Notes under the pieces: generated by a model
Seen by the model: the letters and a program-made list of their open reading frames with translations, nothing else
What the model was told of the DNA's origin: nothing
Databases searched by the model: none
Source: Gillisia xinjiangensis
Lineage (GTDB): Bacteria > Bacteroidota > Bacteroidia > Flavobacteriales > Flavobacteriaceae
Assembly: GCF_046298265.1 (NCBI RefSeq)
Contig: NZ_JBKAHK010000006.1
Span: forward strand, 124,001-188,000
DNA length: 64,000 nt
Direction: 5' to 3'
Shown here: positions 33,945 to 42,821 of the stretch, piece after piece
Layout: every line of letters begins with the position of its first letter
How positions within the stretch are numbered: position 1 is the first letter of the stretch
Position numbers and translations under genes: made by a program

Positions 33945-35892
33945 CCCTGTTCAATCTGTTTGATAAAACCCGTTTCAGGGACTGATAATCCATAATATCT
34001 TCAAGTCTTTTTCGTGGATCTTCTTCCTCAGAATCGTTTATTTTTTTAGAAAGTTCATCTATCTTTTGGTTTATAAGGAACCTCCGTAATGCCAGGATCG
34101 TTTCATTTACCAACCTCGCAACAGACTTTTCTTTGGTTTTAACCATGATTTCCATGCGCTCCCAATCGTGAAGGACATATTGCTCCTCTTCCATTAAAAT
34201 AGTGGTTACAAGCGAGGATAATTCGGGCTCAAGTTCATTCAAGATCACATCAAGTTCTAAACTTCCCTTCTCGTTCAATTTTGCAACCAATAAAAGATAA
34301 AGCTTTCTGAAATCGTCATTGGTAAAGGCTATTTCATCCTCCTGAAGGTCAAGGTATATCTTCTCAAAAACTTTGGCTTTCTGGATCTCGGGTTCCAGAA
34401 CAAGGTCTCCATTTTTGTTTTCCTTCCAAACCATATCTTCAAATTCTTCTTCTACTGTTCCGTAGAGCAGGAGTAAGCTGATGATCTTGCGTTCAAGCTC
34501 AAACAATTCATCCACCTTCACTTTGATGGTTTCGGAATCGCGAACTACTTCAAGTGGTTTTGTGGCCTGGGGTTTGGACATCGGTTTCCCGGCCTTTGCG
34601 AGCATTTGCGATAAAGTGGAAAAAAGCACATTTTCAGAAATATCCATGATCCTGGAGCATTCCTGAATATAAACTTCCTGCTGGATCTGGTTCGGGATCT
34701 TTGAAATACTGGAAACCATATCCTGGATAAGATTTGCCCTTTTTACCGGATCATTTTTGGCGTCTTCATATAATAAGGAAGCCTTGAACTCTATAAAATC
34801 CTTGGCATTTTCATTTAAATAGTCCTTTAGATCGGCCTGGGAATTTTTTCGTGCAAAACTGTCTGGATCTTCTCCATCTGGAAAAACACACACTTTCACA
34901 TTCATTCCCTGCTCCAAAATAAGATCTATTCCACGTATGGAAGCCCGGATCCCGGCTGCATCTCCATCATACAGCACCGTGATATTTGTGGTTAACCTGC
35001 TGATTAACCTAATTTGTTCTGAAGTAAGCGACGTACCGGATGAGGACACCACGTTTTCAATTCCGCTTTGATGCAGCTGTATCACATCGGTATAACCTTC
35101 CACCAAATAACAATTATCCTCTTTGGCAATGGCCTGTTTTGCGTAATATATCCCGTATAAAACCTTGCTTTTATGGTAAAGCTCACTTTCCGGGGAATTC
35201 AGATATTTCGCGGCTTTTTTATCATTGGTAAGTATCCTTCCGCCAAAACCTAAAACCCTTCCGGACATGGAATGTATTGGGAACATCACCCTTCCCTTAA
35301 ACCGGTCAAATTGCTTTTCACCTTTTACAATACTGAGCCCTGTTTTTTCCAGATAATCCAGCTTATATCCTTTCCGAATCGCTTCTGAAGTAAAAGCATC
35401 CCATTCATCCAGACAATATCCCAGCTGAAATTTTTTGATGGTTTCGTCGGTAAAGCCACGTTCTTTGAAATAACTAAGTCCGATAGCTTTCCCTTGCTCC
35501 GATTTTAAAAGTATATTCTGAAAATACTGATTTGCGAATTCTGAAACCAGGTACATGCTTTCCCGCTCATCTGCCTGTTGTTTTTGCTCATCAGATTGTT
35601 CGGTTTCTTCAATTTCAATATTGTATTTTTTTGCCAGATATTTAATGGCCTCGGGATAGGTGAAATGTTCGTGTTCCATTAAGAATGCAACCACGTTCCC
35701 TCCTTTTCCGCTGGAGAAATCCTTCCAGATCTGTTTCACCGGAGAAACCATAAAACTGGGACTGCGCTCCTCGGTAAAAGGGCTCAATCCTTTATAATTG
35801 CTGCCCGATTTTTTTAGCTGAACAAAGTCACCCAAAACCTCCTCGACCCTGGCGGTTTCAAATACTTGGTCTATGGTGTTTTTTGAAATCAA
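33937..35892 (-). CDS. dnaG: DNA primase DnaG with a degenerate zinc domain
   Basis: A 651-residue primase making RNA primers for replication. Domains: CHC2-like N-terminal domain (about 1-95), catalytic core with TOPRIM ('NCYLVEGYTDVIQLHQSGIE', 'VLYDGDAAGIRASIRGIDLI'), and a helicase-binding C-terminus. The zinc ligands of canonical DnaG (C-P-F-H and C-x2-C) are replaced: 'YKGLSPFTEERSPSFMVSPV' and 'IWKDFSSGKGGNVVAFLM' hold no Cys or His at those places. The fold seems kept without metal. I believe this is shared by other flavobacteria. It converges on the response-regulator gene. Confidence 0.95.
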   Translation of the reverse strand: MISKNTIDQVFETARVEEVLGDFVQLKKSGSNYKGLSPFTEERSPSFMVSPVKQIWKDFSSGKGGNVVAFLMEHEHFTYPEAIKYLAKKYNIEIEETEQSDEQKQQADERESMYLVSEFANQYFQNILLKSEQGKAIGLSYFKERGFTDETIKKFQLGYCLDEWDAFTSEAIRKGYKLDYLEKTGLSIVKGEKQFDRFKGRVMFPIHSMSGRVLGFGGRILTNDKKAAKYLNSPESELYHKSKVLYGIYYAKQAIAKEDNCYLVEGYTDVIQLHQSGIENVVSSSGTSLTSEQIRLISRLTTNITVLYDGDAAGIRASIRGIDLILEQGMNVKVCVFPDGEDPDSFARKNSQADLKDYLNENAKDFIEFKASLLYEDAKNDPVKRANLIQDMVSSISKIPNQIQQEVYIQECSRIMDISENVLFSTLSQMLAKAGKPMSKPQATKPLEVVRDSETIKVKVDELFELERKIISLLLLYGTVEEEFEDMVWKENKNGDLVLEPEIQKAKVFEKIYLDLQEDEIAFTNDDFRKLYLLLVAKLNEKGSLELDVILNELEPELSSLVTTILMEEEQYVLHDWERMEIMVKTKEKSVARLVNETILALRRFLINQKIDELSKKINDSEEEDPRKRLEDIMDYQSLKRVLSNRLNRVM

Positions 35893-36091
35893 ATTTTAGT
35901 GGAAATAAGTTTTGTAAGTGTCAAATGTAACAATAAAAAAAGAGAACAATTTTCAAATAAATGAAAACCATCCTCTTTCAACATCTTAGCAGAATGTTAC
36001 TTTATTTATATCAAAACCCAAGCCGTTTATTTAAAAAACACATCTTAAGTCATTGATTTTTAAAATTTTAACACAGTGGCAGCTTTTAATA

Positions 36092-37147
36092 TTAATCGAT
36101 ATCAAATCTTAAACCTACCGAAATATTATTCAGTTCTACATTCGGGTCTTTGAAGATTGGATTTAAATCGTATTTCACATAAAGGGCTGTTCCACCCAAA
36201 CTCAAATACCCACTCAAACCATAAATAAAATCATTGGTATTATAATCAGCTTTCAATTTTTCCTTTACCTTATCATTACCTTCATCATACTTTAGTTTTT
36301 GCCGTTCCCCAATATTAAATCCGGCATATCCACCAAGTCCAATCTTAAACATTCCATGGGTGGAATACCTGAAATATTTTTCGGTTTCTGTTCTTTTTGA
36401 GGGACCAAATTCAAAATGTACAGGAAATACCAGGTTATCCATTCTAAATTTGGATTTGTCCAGGTCCAATGGAAACTCCTCCAGAACAGTGAGTTCATCT
36501 TTATCAACAAAATACCGGTTGTCTGTAGGTTTTAAACCATTAAACTGGAAGGAAACCCCATATTTTAAACGGAAAGCATTCGAATTATTGAGAACACGCG
36601 TCTTCCAGGCCCATCCAATCTCAAAAAAGCGGCTCCCTCCTATTTTAAAATCTGAATCATCGATAGAATTTTCATCAGATATTGCATTGTTTAAACCAAA
36701 AGCAAGCACAATATCACTGGTAGTCCTGCGATCGTAAGGAACTTTTTTATCTCTACTCATATTGATATGAACTACTTTTCCTTCATCAAATAATGACAAA
36801 CTATTTATATGCTCTTTATTGCGATCTGCAAGTTCCAGCTCATTTTCAAGAATGGTAATTCTGTTTTCAATATTTAACGCATGTTTTTTTGCCGCATTTT
36901 CTCTCTGTTGCTTTGCCTGTTCCGGAGTGATCATTTCTTTTTCCAGTCGGTAATTAATACCTTCCAAAGTTTGCTTTAGTGATTTCTTTTCCCTGGCGAT
37001 TATTTTATCCCGTTCCTTCTGAAAAAATTCCATACTTGTGTTAACGGAATCCTTCTTCGCAAGGGAAATTGAATCGTTTTGAGCATTTGTAACCTGAAGC
37101 ATTAAGCCCATAAGAAGTAAACTAAAATAACTGATAATTGTTTTCAT
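36092..37147 (-). CDS. outer-membrane beta-barrel-like protein with coiled-coil N-terminus
   Basis: A 351-residue secreted protein of unknown function. It has a signal peptide ('LLLMGLMLQVTNAQ') and a charged helical coiled coil (about 30-115, 'QRENAAKKHALNIENRITIL'). A C-terminal half with alternating strands follows ('IGWAWKTRVLNNSNAFRLKY', 'DFIYGLSGYLSLGGTALYVK') and the chain ends 'NNISVGLRFDID', as in small outer-membrane barrels. It lies downstream of the ECF sigma and putative anti-sigma genes and may belong to their regulon or operon (inference). Confidence 0.7.
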   Translation of the reverse strand: MKTIISYFSLLLMGLMLQVTNAQNDSISLAKKDSVNTSMEFFQKERDKIIAREKKSLKQTLEGINYRLEKEMITPEQAKQQRENAAKKHALNIENRITILENELELADRNKEHINSLSLFDEGKVVHINMSRDKKVPYDRRTTSDIVLAFGLNNAISDENSIDDSDFKIGGSRFFEIGWAWKTRVLNNSNAFRLKYGVSFQFNGLKPTDNRYFVDKDELTVLEEFPLDLDKSKFRMDNLVFPVHFEFGPSKRTETEKYFRYSTHGMFKIGLGGYAGFNIGERQKLKYDEGNDKVKEKLKADYNTNDFIYGLSGYLSLGGTALYVKYDLNPIFKDPNVELNNISVGLRFDID

Positions 37148-37243
37148 GATAATTGGTTTTAGCCCTTTCCCAGCCTTCCTAACCCGGAAGGACTAAGAAA
37201 AAATTTTGATTGATGAATGAACTTATTTAGTGATGAAATTGTT

Positions 37244-38002
37244 TTAATTATTACGGTTTTCCACAGCGATTCGGGCTTTTAAAAAGCCATCCTTAACCAC
37301 CTCAAAAACCTTTTCCCGAAAAGATTCCTCCAGCTCCATCTCCACATTCCAAAGCAGGGCATTGGCAGTTATTTTTTCTGAAAAAGCCGTTTGTTCACCA
37401 CTTCTTTTCAATTTAGAGCTCGCTTCAGCCAACAAGGCATCTACTTCTGCATCTGTAATATTTCCGCTGCTCTCCTGCAACATTATTTCTCCAATGGCAT
37501 TCCGGATTTTTTGAGGGAATTCCGGCACTTCTGCATTTATTATTTCTGGCTCCAGAATTGGCTCCTGCTGTCTTATATTTTTATTTACTGTGGCAACAGC
37601 TTGAATATCGCTTATCAAAGGTTTTTGTTCTTCGGAAGTTGTTAAAGTTTTTTTCCTGGCCGGCGTTTCAATTATTTCTTTGTTTTCTTCAAAAGCTATT
37701 TCTTGTGAATTTGCTTCTTCTAAGATTTTTTGCTGAATTTTATTTTCCTTCTGTTCAGGTTTTTCTATCGGAACATTCACAATTTCCGGGTTATTACCTA
37801 CCGGTTCGTTAAAGAAAGAACCGAAGATCAGGATCCCGCCTATAATCGTTGCTGCTATTCCAACCCACCAGAATATGGGATTTCTCCTCTTTTCTTCAGA
37901 ATCCAACCGTGCACTGAGTGCTTCCCAACTGCCAGATTTTGGTTCTATCTCCCGCTCATTCAGCTTTTCGCTGAATTTCCTTTCAAATTTTAACTGTCCC
38001 AT
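37244..38002 (-). CDS. single-pass membrane protein, putative anti-sigma factor
   Basis: A 252-residue protein with an N-terminal cytoplasmic part ('ERKFSEKLNEREIEPKSGSW'), one transmembrane helix at about 44-63 ('FWWVGIAATIIGGILIFGSF') and a Glu/Lys-rich periplasmic region. It starts 20 bp inside the end of the ECF sigma gene, the usual layout of Bacteroidota sigma/anti-sigma pairs. No ZAS-type zinc motif (HxxxCxxC) is visible, so the anti-sigma role rests on topology and context. Confidence 0.7.
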   Translation of the reverse strand: MGQLKFERKFSEKLNEREIEPKSGSWEALSARLDSEEKRRNPIFWWVGIAATIIGGILIFGSFFNEPVGNNPEIVNVPIEKPEQKENKIQQKILEEANSQEIAFEENKEIIETPARKKTLTTSEEQKPLISDIQAVATVNKNIRQQEPILEPEIINAEVPEFPQKIRNAIGEIMLQESSGNITDAEVDALLAEASSKLKRSGEQTAFSEKITANALLWNVEMELEESFREKVFEVVKDGFLKARIAVENRNN

Positions 38003-38552
38003 AATCTGATGTGCTTTGCGTTTTTAATTTTTCCTGTAACATTTTCCTCGCCTTAAACAACTGGGATTTTGAAGTTCCCTCTGTAATATTCAGCATTTTT
38101 GAAATTTCCTGATGCTTGTAACCTTCAATGGCATACATCACAAAAACCACCTTATAACCTTCCGGCAGACTGTCGATCAGTTTCTGAATATGCTCCACCT
38201 CAATTCCGGATTTGATATTGTTAAAACTCTGGTTGGTATCTTCAAAAACCTCTTCAGCAAAATCCATTACCTTTTTCGATCTTAAAAAAGAAATTGCTTC
38301 CCTAATCATTATTTTTCTCACCCAGCCCTCAAAACTTCCATCATTCTTAAAGCTGGAAATATGCTTGAAAACCTTAAAAAATCCGTTGAGCATAACTTCT
38401 TCGGCGTGGTGCAAATCCTTGATATACATCCTGCAAACACTCAGCATTTTCCCTGAATATTTCCTGTACAATTCCTCCTGTGCATCGCGGTTATTTTTTG
38501 CGGCACGGGTGATAAGTTTGGTTTCGTTTTTAAAAAGTTGAATTACTTTCAC
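37983..38552 (-). CDS. ECF-type RNA polymerase sigma factor
   Basis: A 189-residue sigma-70 family factor. Region 2 includes 'NNRDAQEELYRKYSGKMLSV' and 'ADEVMLNGFFKVFKHISSFK'-like sequence with the typical 'SFEGWVRKIMIREAISFLRS'. Region 4 has 'LPEGYKVVFVMYAIEGYKHQ' followed by 'EISKMLNITEGTSKSQLFKA', the -35-binding HTH. It overlaps the membrane protein gene downstream, its probable anti-sigma partner. Confidence 0.93.
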   Translation of the reverse strand: MKVIQLFKNETKLITRAAKNNRDAQEELYRKYSGKMLSVCRMYIKDLHHAEEVMLNGFFKVFKHISSFKNDGSFEGWVRKIMIREAISFLRSKKVMDFAEEVFEDTNQSFNNIKSGIEVEHIQKLIDSLPEGYKVVFVMYAIEGYKHQEISKMLNITEGTSKSQLFKARKMLQEKLKTQSTSDYGTVKI

Positions 38553-38644
38553 AGATTTATAATAAGGCTTCTATTTATAAAGACGCATGAAATTTACAAA
38601 AGGTTGCCTGGAAAAATTTAAAAAATTTAAAATTTAAAAATTCA

Positions 38645-38692
38645 AGGTTGGAAAGTGGAAAAAGTTGAAAGTTGGAAAGTTGGAAAGTTTGA
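38645..38692. repeat. short tandem repeat (GTTGGAAA units)
   Basis: About six degenerate units of GTTGGAAA or GTTGAAA in the spacer between the sigma-factor and prenyl-synthase genes. Low complexity, no function evident. Confidence 0.85.
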
Positions 38693-38770
38693 AATACGGA
38701 TTTCACGAATTATAATGAATTACGCGAATTTGGAATCCGGAATTAGGAACTCATAATTCGAAATGGGAAT

Positions 38771-39748
38771 TTACTTTTTACGTTCGATCACGTAATTTAC
38801 CATTAGCTCGAGAGAATCTTTATATGAAGATTGAGGGTAAACGTAGAGAATTTCCAGGGCTTCCCTTTGGTATTCCTTCATTTTATTTTCAGCATACGTA
38901 AGTCCTCCCTGAGACTTCACAAAGGCTATTACCTCCTTAACACGCTTTTTATTTTTATTATGGTTTTTAACGGAATTGATCAACCACTTTTTCTCCTTTG
39001 GAGTTGAGTTATTCAAGGCATGTATGAGCGGAAGGGTCATTTTTTGTTCCTTGATATCTATTCCGGTTGGCTTCCCAATTTGCTCATCCCCGTAATCAAA
39101 AAGATCATCTTTTATTTGAAAAGCCATCCCTATCAGCTCCCCAAATTTTCTCATTTTTTCTACCTCCTCCGATTCCGGTTTTACAGATGCAGCCCCAAGA
39201 CTACAACAGGCTGCAATAAGCGTGGCGGTTTTCTGGCGAATTATATCATAATAAACGTCTTCTGTAATATCAAGTCGGCGTGCTTTTTCAATTTGCAGCA
39301 ATTCACCTTCACTCATCTCCCTTACCGCTACTGAAATAATCTTTAAAAGATCAAAATCGTTGTTGTCTATTGACAGCAATAATCCTTTTGAAAGCAAATA
39401 ATCCCCAACCAAAACAGCAATCTTGTTTTTCCAGAGTGCATTGATACTGAAAAATCCGCGTCGGCGGTTGGAATCATCCACCACATCATCATGCACCAGG
39501 GTGGCCGTATGGATCAATTCAATGACCGCTGCGCCACGATAGGTACGTTCATTCACATTTCCGTTTGAAACCATTTTGGAGACCAGAAACACGAACATAG
39601 GCCGCATTTGCTTGCCTTTCCTGTTGACTACATAATGAGTGATCCGGTTTAACAAGGCCACTTTTGAAGACATGGACTCGAAGAACTTTTTTTCAAAAAG
39701 TTCCATCTCTTTCTCAACCGGAAGTTTTATTTGGGAGATAACCTTCAT
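38771..39748 (-). CDS. polyprenyl diphosphate synthase
   Basis: A 325-residue trans-prenyltransferase that builds the long isoprenoid tail of quinones or of the lipid carrier. The first Asp-rich motif is 'LVHDDVVDDSNRRRG' and the second is 'FQIKDDLFDYGDEQIGKPTG', both Mg-diphosphate binding. 'RKGKQMRPMFVFLVSKMV' holds the conserved Lys/Arg. The chain length cannot be read safely from sequence; octaprenyl or similar is usual in this group. Alone, on the minus strand. Confidence 0.92.
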   Translation of the reverse strand: MKVISQIKLPVEKEMELFEKKFFESMSSKVALLNRITHYVVNRKGKQMRPMFVFLVSKMVSNGNVNERTYRGAAVIELIHTATLVHDDVVDDSNRRRGFFSINALWKNKIAVLVGDYLLSKGLLLSIDNNDFDLLKIISVAVREMSEGELLQIEKARRLDITEDVYYDIIRQKTATLIAACCSLGAASVKPESEEVEKMRKFGELIGMAFQIKDDLFDYGDEQIGKPTGIDIKEQKMTLPLIHALNNSTPKEKKWLINSVKNHNKNKKRVKEVIAFVKSQGGLTYAENKMKEYQREALEILYVYPQSSYKDSLELMVNYVIERKK

Positions 39749-40029
39749 AAGGATTCCAAAGATAGTTAAAGAATTCCGTTAAAATACAAGGCCTTTAAAG
39801 GTTTTCATCCGGATACCTATCCCGACAGAAGGAGCGCTTTTAAAATGAAAGAATTTCAATTATTATAAAGCATCGTTGACCTATAGAAATCTAAAAAAAT
39901 ATCTGAAATCAGGCAGTAATTGGCACTTCACTATCTTTTAGCCACATATGCACGAATATTTTTTAGGCTTTTTGTCTTTTTTCTATTCTCTTTTTTCTTG
40001 ATTCTTGATTTTTGTCTTGACTATTGTAT
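39749..40029. other. 281-bp spacer, no gene
   Basis: AT-rich, with one half-copy of the hairpin repeat seen near queA ('GCCACATATGCACGAATAT', 39938-39960). No coding frame or strong terminator is visible. Confidence 0.6.
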
Positions 40030-41073
40030 TTAAGAAGATTTGTTCGCTAATTGTCCGCAGGCAGCATCGATATCTTTTCCCCTGGATCGTCGAACGGTTA
40101 CCGTAATTCCGTTTTGTTCGAGCATCTTCTCATACATATGTGTAGCCTGTGAAGAAGCCTGCTGAAACTGCCCATCATCTATTGGATTATATTCTATCAA
40201 ATTCACCTTACAGGGAACATACTTACAAAATCTCACCAAAGCTTCTGCATCTTTCGGTTGATCATTGATCCCTTCCCAAACAATATATTCATAGGTTATC
40301 CTGCTTTTGGTTTTTGCATACCAATATTCCAGCGCTTCTTTTAAATCCTGCAACGGGAAAGTAGCATTAAAAGGCATAATTTGAGTACGTATCTCATCTA
40401 TAGCCGAATGCAGGGAAACGGCAAGTTTGATTTTTGCCTCATCATCTGCAAGTTTTTTTATCATCTTCGGCACTCCGGAAGTGGAAATGGTAATACGTTT
40501 GGGAGACATTCCAAGGCCGTCTTTGGAAGTGATCTTTTCCACAGCTTTCATCACATTGTTGTAATTCATAAGCGGCTCCCCCATTCCCATAAAAACAATG
40601 TTGGAAAGCGGTTTATCAAAATACAACCGACTTTCATTATCGATAGCAACCACCTGATCATAGATCTCATCTGGATTCAGGTTTCTCATGCGTTTCAGGG
40701 TTGCGGTAGCACAAAATTTGCAATCCAAACTGCAACCCACCTGAGAAGAAACGCAGGCAGTAGTTCTTTTGGGAGTTGGAATAAGAACAGATTCCACGGT
40801 AAGATTGTCATGCAGTTTCACGGCATTCTTAATAGTGCCGTCACTACTGCGTTGCATTAAATCTACCCGGATATGATTGATCACAAAATTATCCTGCAAC
40901 ATTTTGCGGGTTTCCTTTGAGACATTGGTCATATCTTCAAAACTATGCGCACCTTTATTCCAAAGCCATTCATATACCTGCGATCCCCGGAAGGATTTAT
41001 CACCCTGAGCGACAAAAAATTCCTGAAGTTGCTGTTTGGTTAAGGCCCGTATATCTTTCTTATCATTTTTCAC
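40030..41073 (-). CDS. rlmN: 23S rRNA/tRNA A-methyltransferase RlmN (radical SAM)
   Basis: A 347-residue radical-SAM enzyme making 2-methyladenosine at A2503 of 23S rRNA and A37 of tRNAs. The iron-sulfur motif CxxxCxxC is in 'VGCSLDCKFCATATLKRMRN'. Other blocks are 'LSNIVFMGMGEPLMNYNNVM', 'RITISTSGVPKMI' and 'VNLIEYNPIDD'. The catalytic resolving Cys near the C-terminus is in 'GKDIDAACGQLANK'. Length and start are normal. Confidence 0.97.
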   Translation of the reverse strand: MKNDKKDIRALTKQQLQEFFVAQGDKSFRGSQVYEWLWNKGAHSFEDMTNVSKETRKMLQDNFVINHIRVDLMQRSSDGTIKNAVKLHDNLTVESVLIPTPKRTTACVSSQVGCSLDCKFCATATLKRMRNLNPDEIYDQVVAIDNESRLYFDKPLSNIVFMGMGEPLMNYNNVMKAVEKITSKDGLGMSPKRITISTSGVPKMIKKLADDEAKIKLAVSLHSAIDEIRTQIMPFNATFPLQDLKEALEYWYAKTKSRITYEYIVWEGINDQPKDAEALVRFCKYVPCKVNLIEYNPIDDGQFQQASSQATHMYEKMLEQNGITVTVRRSRGKDIDAACGQLANKSS

Positions 41074-41218
41074 GCTGCAAAAGTAAGGATTTTATACCGA
41101 TTTTTTAGTCGATGATTGGGTAACTAATTCTTATTCAACATTCTGAATGCTTCAGGCTGAAAGCCACGAATACAGAAATATTTTTCCGGTAATAGTTGTA
41201 AAGAATTTATATGTATTC

Positions 41219-41462
41219 ATTGTTGTCCGGTAAACATTTTTGTGAAAGCTTAAAGCGCATATCGATTGGGAATTCCAATGGGATTTTTAATAAACAAACC
41301 TTACTTTTCTGAATTATTCAATCATATCGATAATTTAAATGTTCTGAAAAAATGGAAATTATAACTAAATGCTTATCAGTTAATTAAAATCAAGTCTTTT
41401 CTTGATTCTTGCAGTTATGCCGAAGGCGGAACGATCTTTTCTCTTTACCGGACATTACTGAT
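41219..41462 (+). repeat. MITE-like intergenic repeat, copy B
   Basis: A 244-bp element starting TTGTTGTCCGGTAAAC and ending TTTACCGGACATTACTGA. The TGTCCGGTAAA ends form an 11-bp perfect inverted repeat. Same length as copy A; copy C is 249 bp. The conserved right half has 'TTATCAGTTAATTAAAAT' and 'GCCGAAGGCGGAACGATC'. No coding frame. Confidence 0.85.
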
Positions 41463-41512
41463 ATGTATTAATAAAACCTAAAATTTAATTTTCTAAATAT
41501 TCTATAAAAAAA

Positions 41513-41549
41513 CCACGAATGCACAAATATAATATTCGTGCATTCGTGG
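41513..41549. repeat. CCACGAATGCACGAATAT hairpin
   Basis: 18-bp arms with one mismatch (41513-41530 with 41532-41549). A second, decayed copy lies at about 41598-41645. Being 3' of queA on the minus strand, they may act as transcript ends. A half copy lies at 39938-39960. Confidence 0.85.
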
Positions 41550-41683
41550 CCGTAATAAATCGGCAGAGTGGAAAAAAACATTATCGAAAAAAAACAAAAA
41601 AGCCACAAAACACAAATTTAAATATTCGTGCATTCGTGGCTTTAAAAAATAGGTATAATGAAAATTAAACCCTTAATGAGGGA

Positions 41684-42739
41684 TTAAATAATCAACATGG
41701 CATCCCCATAGGTGTAGAATTTATATTTTTCCTTGATCGCTTCAGCATAAGCCTTTTTCATAAAATCATGTCCTGCAAAAGCAGAAACCATCATCATTAG
41801 CGTAGATTTTGGAGTATGGAAATTTGTGATCATACAATTTGCTATGCTAAAATCATACGGAGGAAATATAAACTTATTTGTCCATCCGCTGAATTCATTC
41901 AAGGTATGATTTGAAGAAACCGCACTTTCAAGAACTCTCATCGAGGTTGTTCCCACTGCACATACTCTTCTTCGCTCCTTAATAGCCTTGTTGATAATCC
42001 TGGTTGCATTCGTATCGATGAAAGCTTCTTCACTATCCATTTTATGCTTTGAAAGATCTTCTACTTCAACCGGATTAAAAGTACCCAAACCAACATGTAA
42101 GGTTACTTCAGCAAAGTCAATTCCCTTAATCTCAAGGCGTTTAAGCAGTTGTTTGGAAAAGTGCAAACCGGCCGTAGGAGCAGCAACTGCACCTTCGGTT
42201 TTAGCGTAAATGGTTTGATATCTTTCCTGATCTTCAGGCTGAACATCTCTTTTGATATATTTTGGCAACGGAGTTTCCCCTAATTCATCCAATTTTTTTC
42301 TGAATTCCTCATAGGAGCCATCATATAAAAACCGAAGGGTCCTACCCCTGGAAGTAGTATTATCAATCACTTCTGCTACCAGACTTTCATCTTCCCCAAA
42401 ATATAACTTATTCCCAATCCTGATCTTTCTTGCAGGATCCACTAAAACATCCCATAACTTAGTCTCAGGATTTAATTCCCTCAATAAAAATACTTCAATT
42501 CTGGCGCCTGTTTTTTCTTTATTCCCATATAATCTTGCGGGAAAAACTTTTGTATTATTAAGCACCAGAACATCTTCAGGTTCAAAATAATCTATAATGT
42601 CTTTGAATTGTTTGTGCTCAATTGTTTGCTCTTTTCTGTTCAACACCATCAATCTTGCTTCATCCCTGTTTTCTGAAGGATATTCTGCCAGAAGTTCTTC
42701 CGGAAGTTCAAAACCGAATTGTGAAAGTTTCATTCCCAT
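41684..42739 (-). CDS. queA: tRNA preQ1(34) S-adenosylmethionine ribosyltransferase-isomerase QueA
   Basis: A 351-residue queuosine-pathway enzyme that moves the ribosyl group of SAM to preQ1 in tRNA. Family blocks: 'MKLSQFGFELPEELLAEYPS', 'DVLVLNNTKVFPARLYGNKE', 'APTAGLHFSKQLLKRLEIKG', 'EVTLHVGLGTFNPVE', 'AVGTTSMRVLESA' and 'MITNFHTPKSTLMMMVSAFA'. The start may be Met3 (42733). Other queuosine genes are not in the window. Confidence 0.97.
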   Translation of the reverse strand: MGMKLSQFGFELPEELLAEYPSENRDEARLMVLNRKEQTIEHKQFKDIIDYFEPEDVLVLNNTKVFPARLYGNKEKTGARIEVFLLRELNPETKLWDVLVDPARKIRIGNKLYFGEDESLVAEVIDNTTSRGRTLRFLYDGSYEEFRKKLDELGETPLPKYIKRDVQPEDQERYQTIYAKTEGAVAAPTAGLHFSKQLLKRLEIKGIDFAEVTLHVGLGTFNPVEVEDLSKHKMDSEEAFIDTNATRIINKAIKERRRVCAVGTTSMRVLESAVSSNHTLNEFSGWTNKFIFPPYDFSIANCMITNFHTPKSTLMMMVSAFAGHDFMKKAYAEAIKEKYKFYTYGDAMLII

Positions 42740-42821
42740 AGTTACATTTTTTTAAGTGCGCAAATATACAACCTGCCAATAGGCGTTGTCAAGCAAATAG
42801 AGGTTTATTTAAAGAAAAGCT

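Larger units (their letters stand above)
41074..41683. other. 610-bp spacer: MITE-like repeat and two hairpin repeats, no gene
   Basis: Holds MITE-like copy B (41219-41462) and two GCCACGAATGCACGAATAT hairpins (41513-41549 and about 41598-41645). No coding frame. Confidence 0.8.

Noticed and set aside
38553..38770. possible CRISPR-like array in the GTTGGAAA repeats
   Set aside because: Units are only about 8 bases, contiguous and degenerate, with no spacers and no cas genes.
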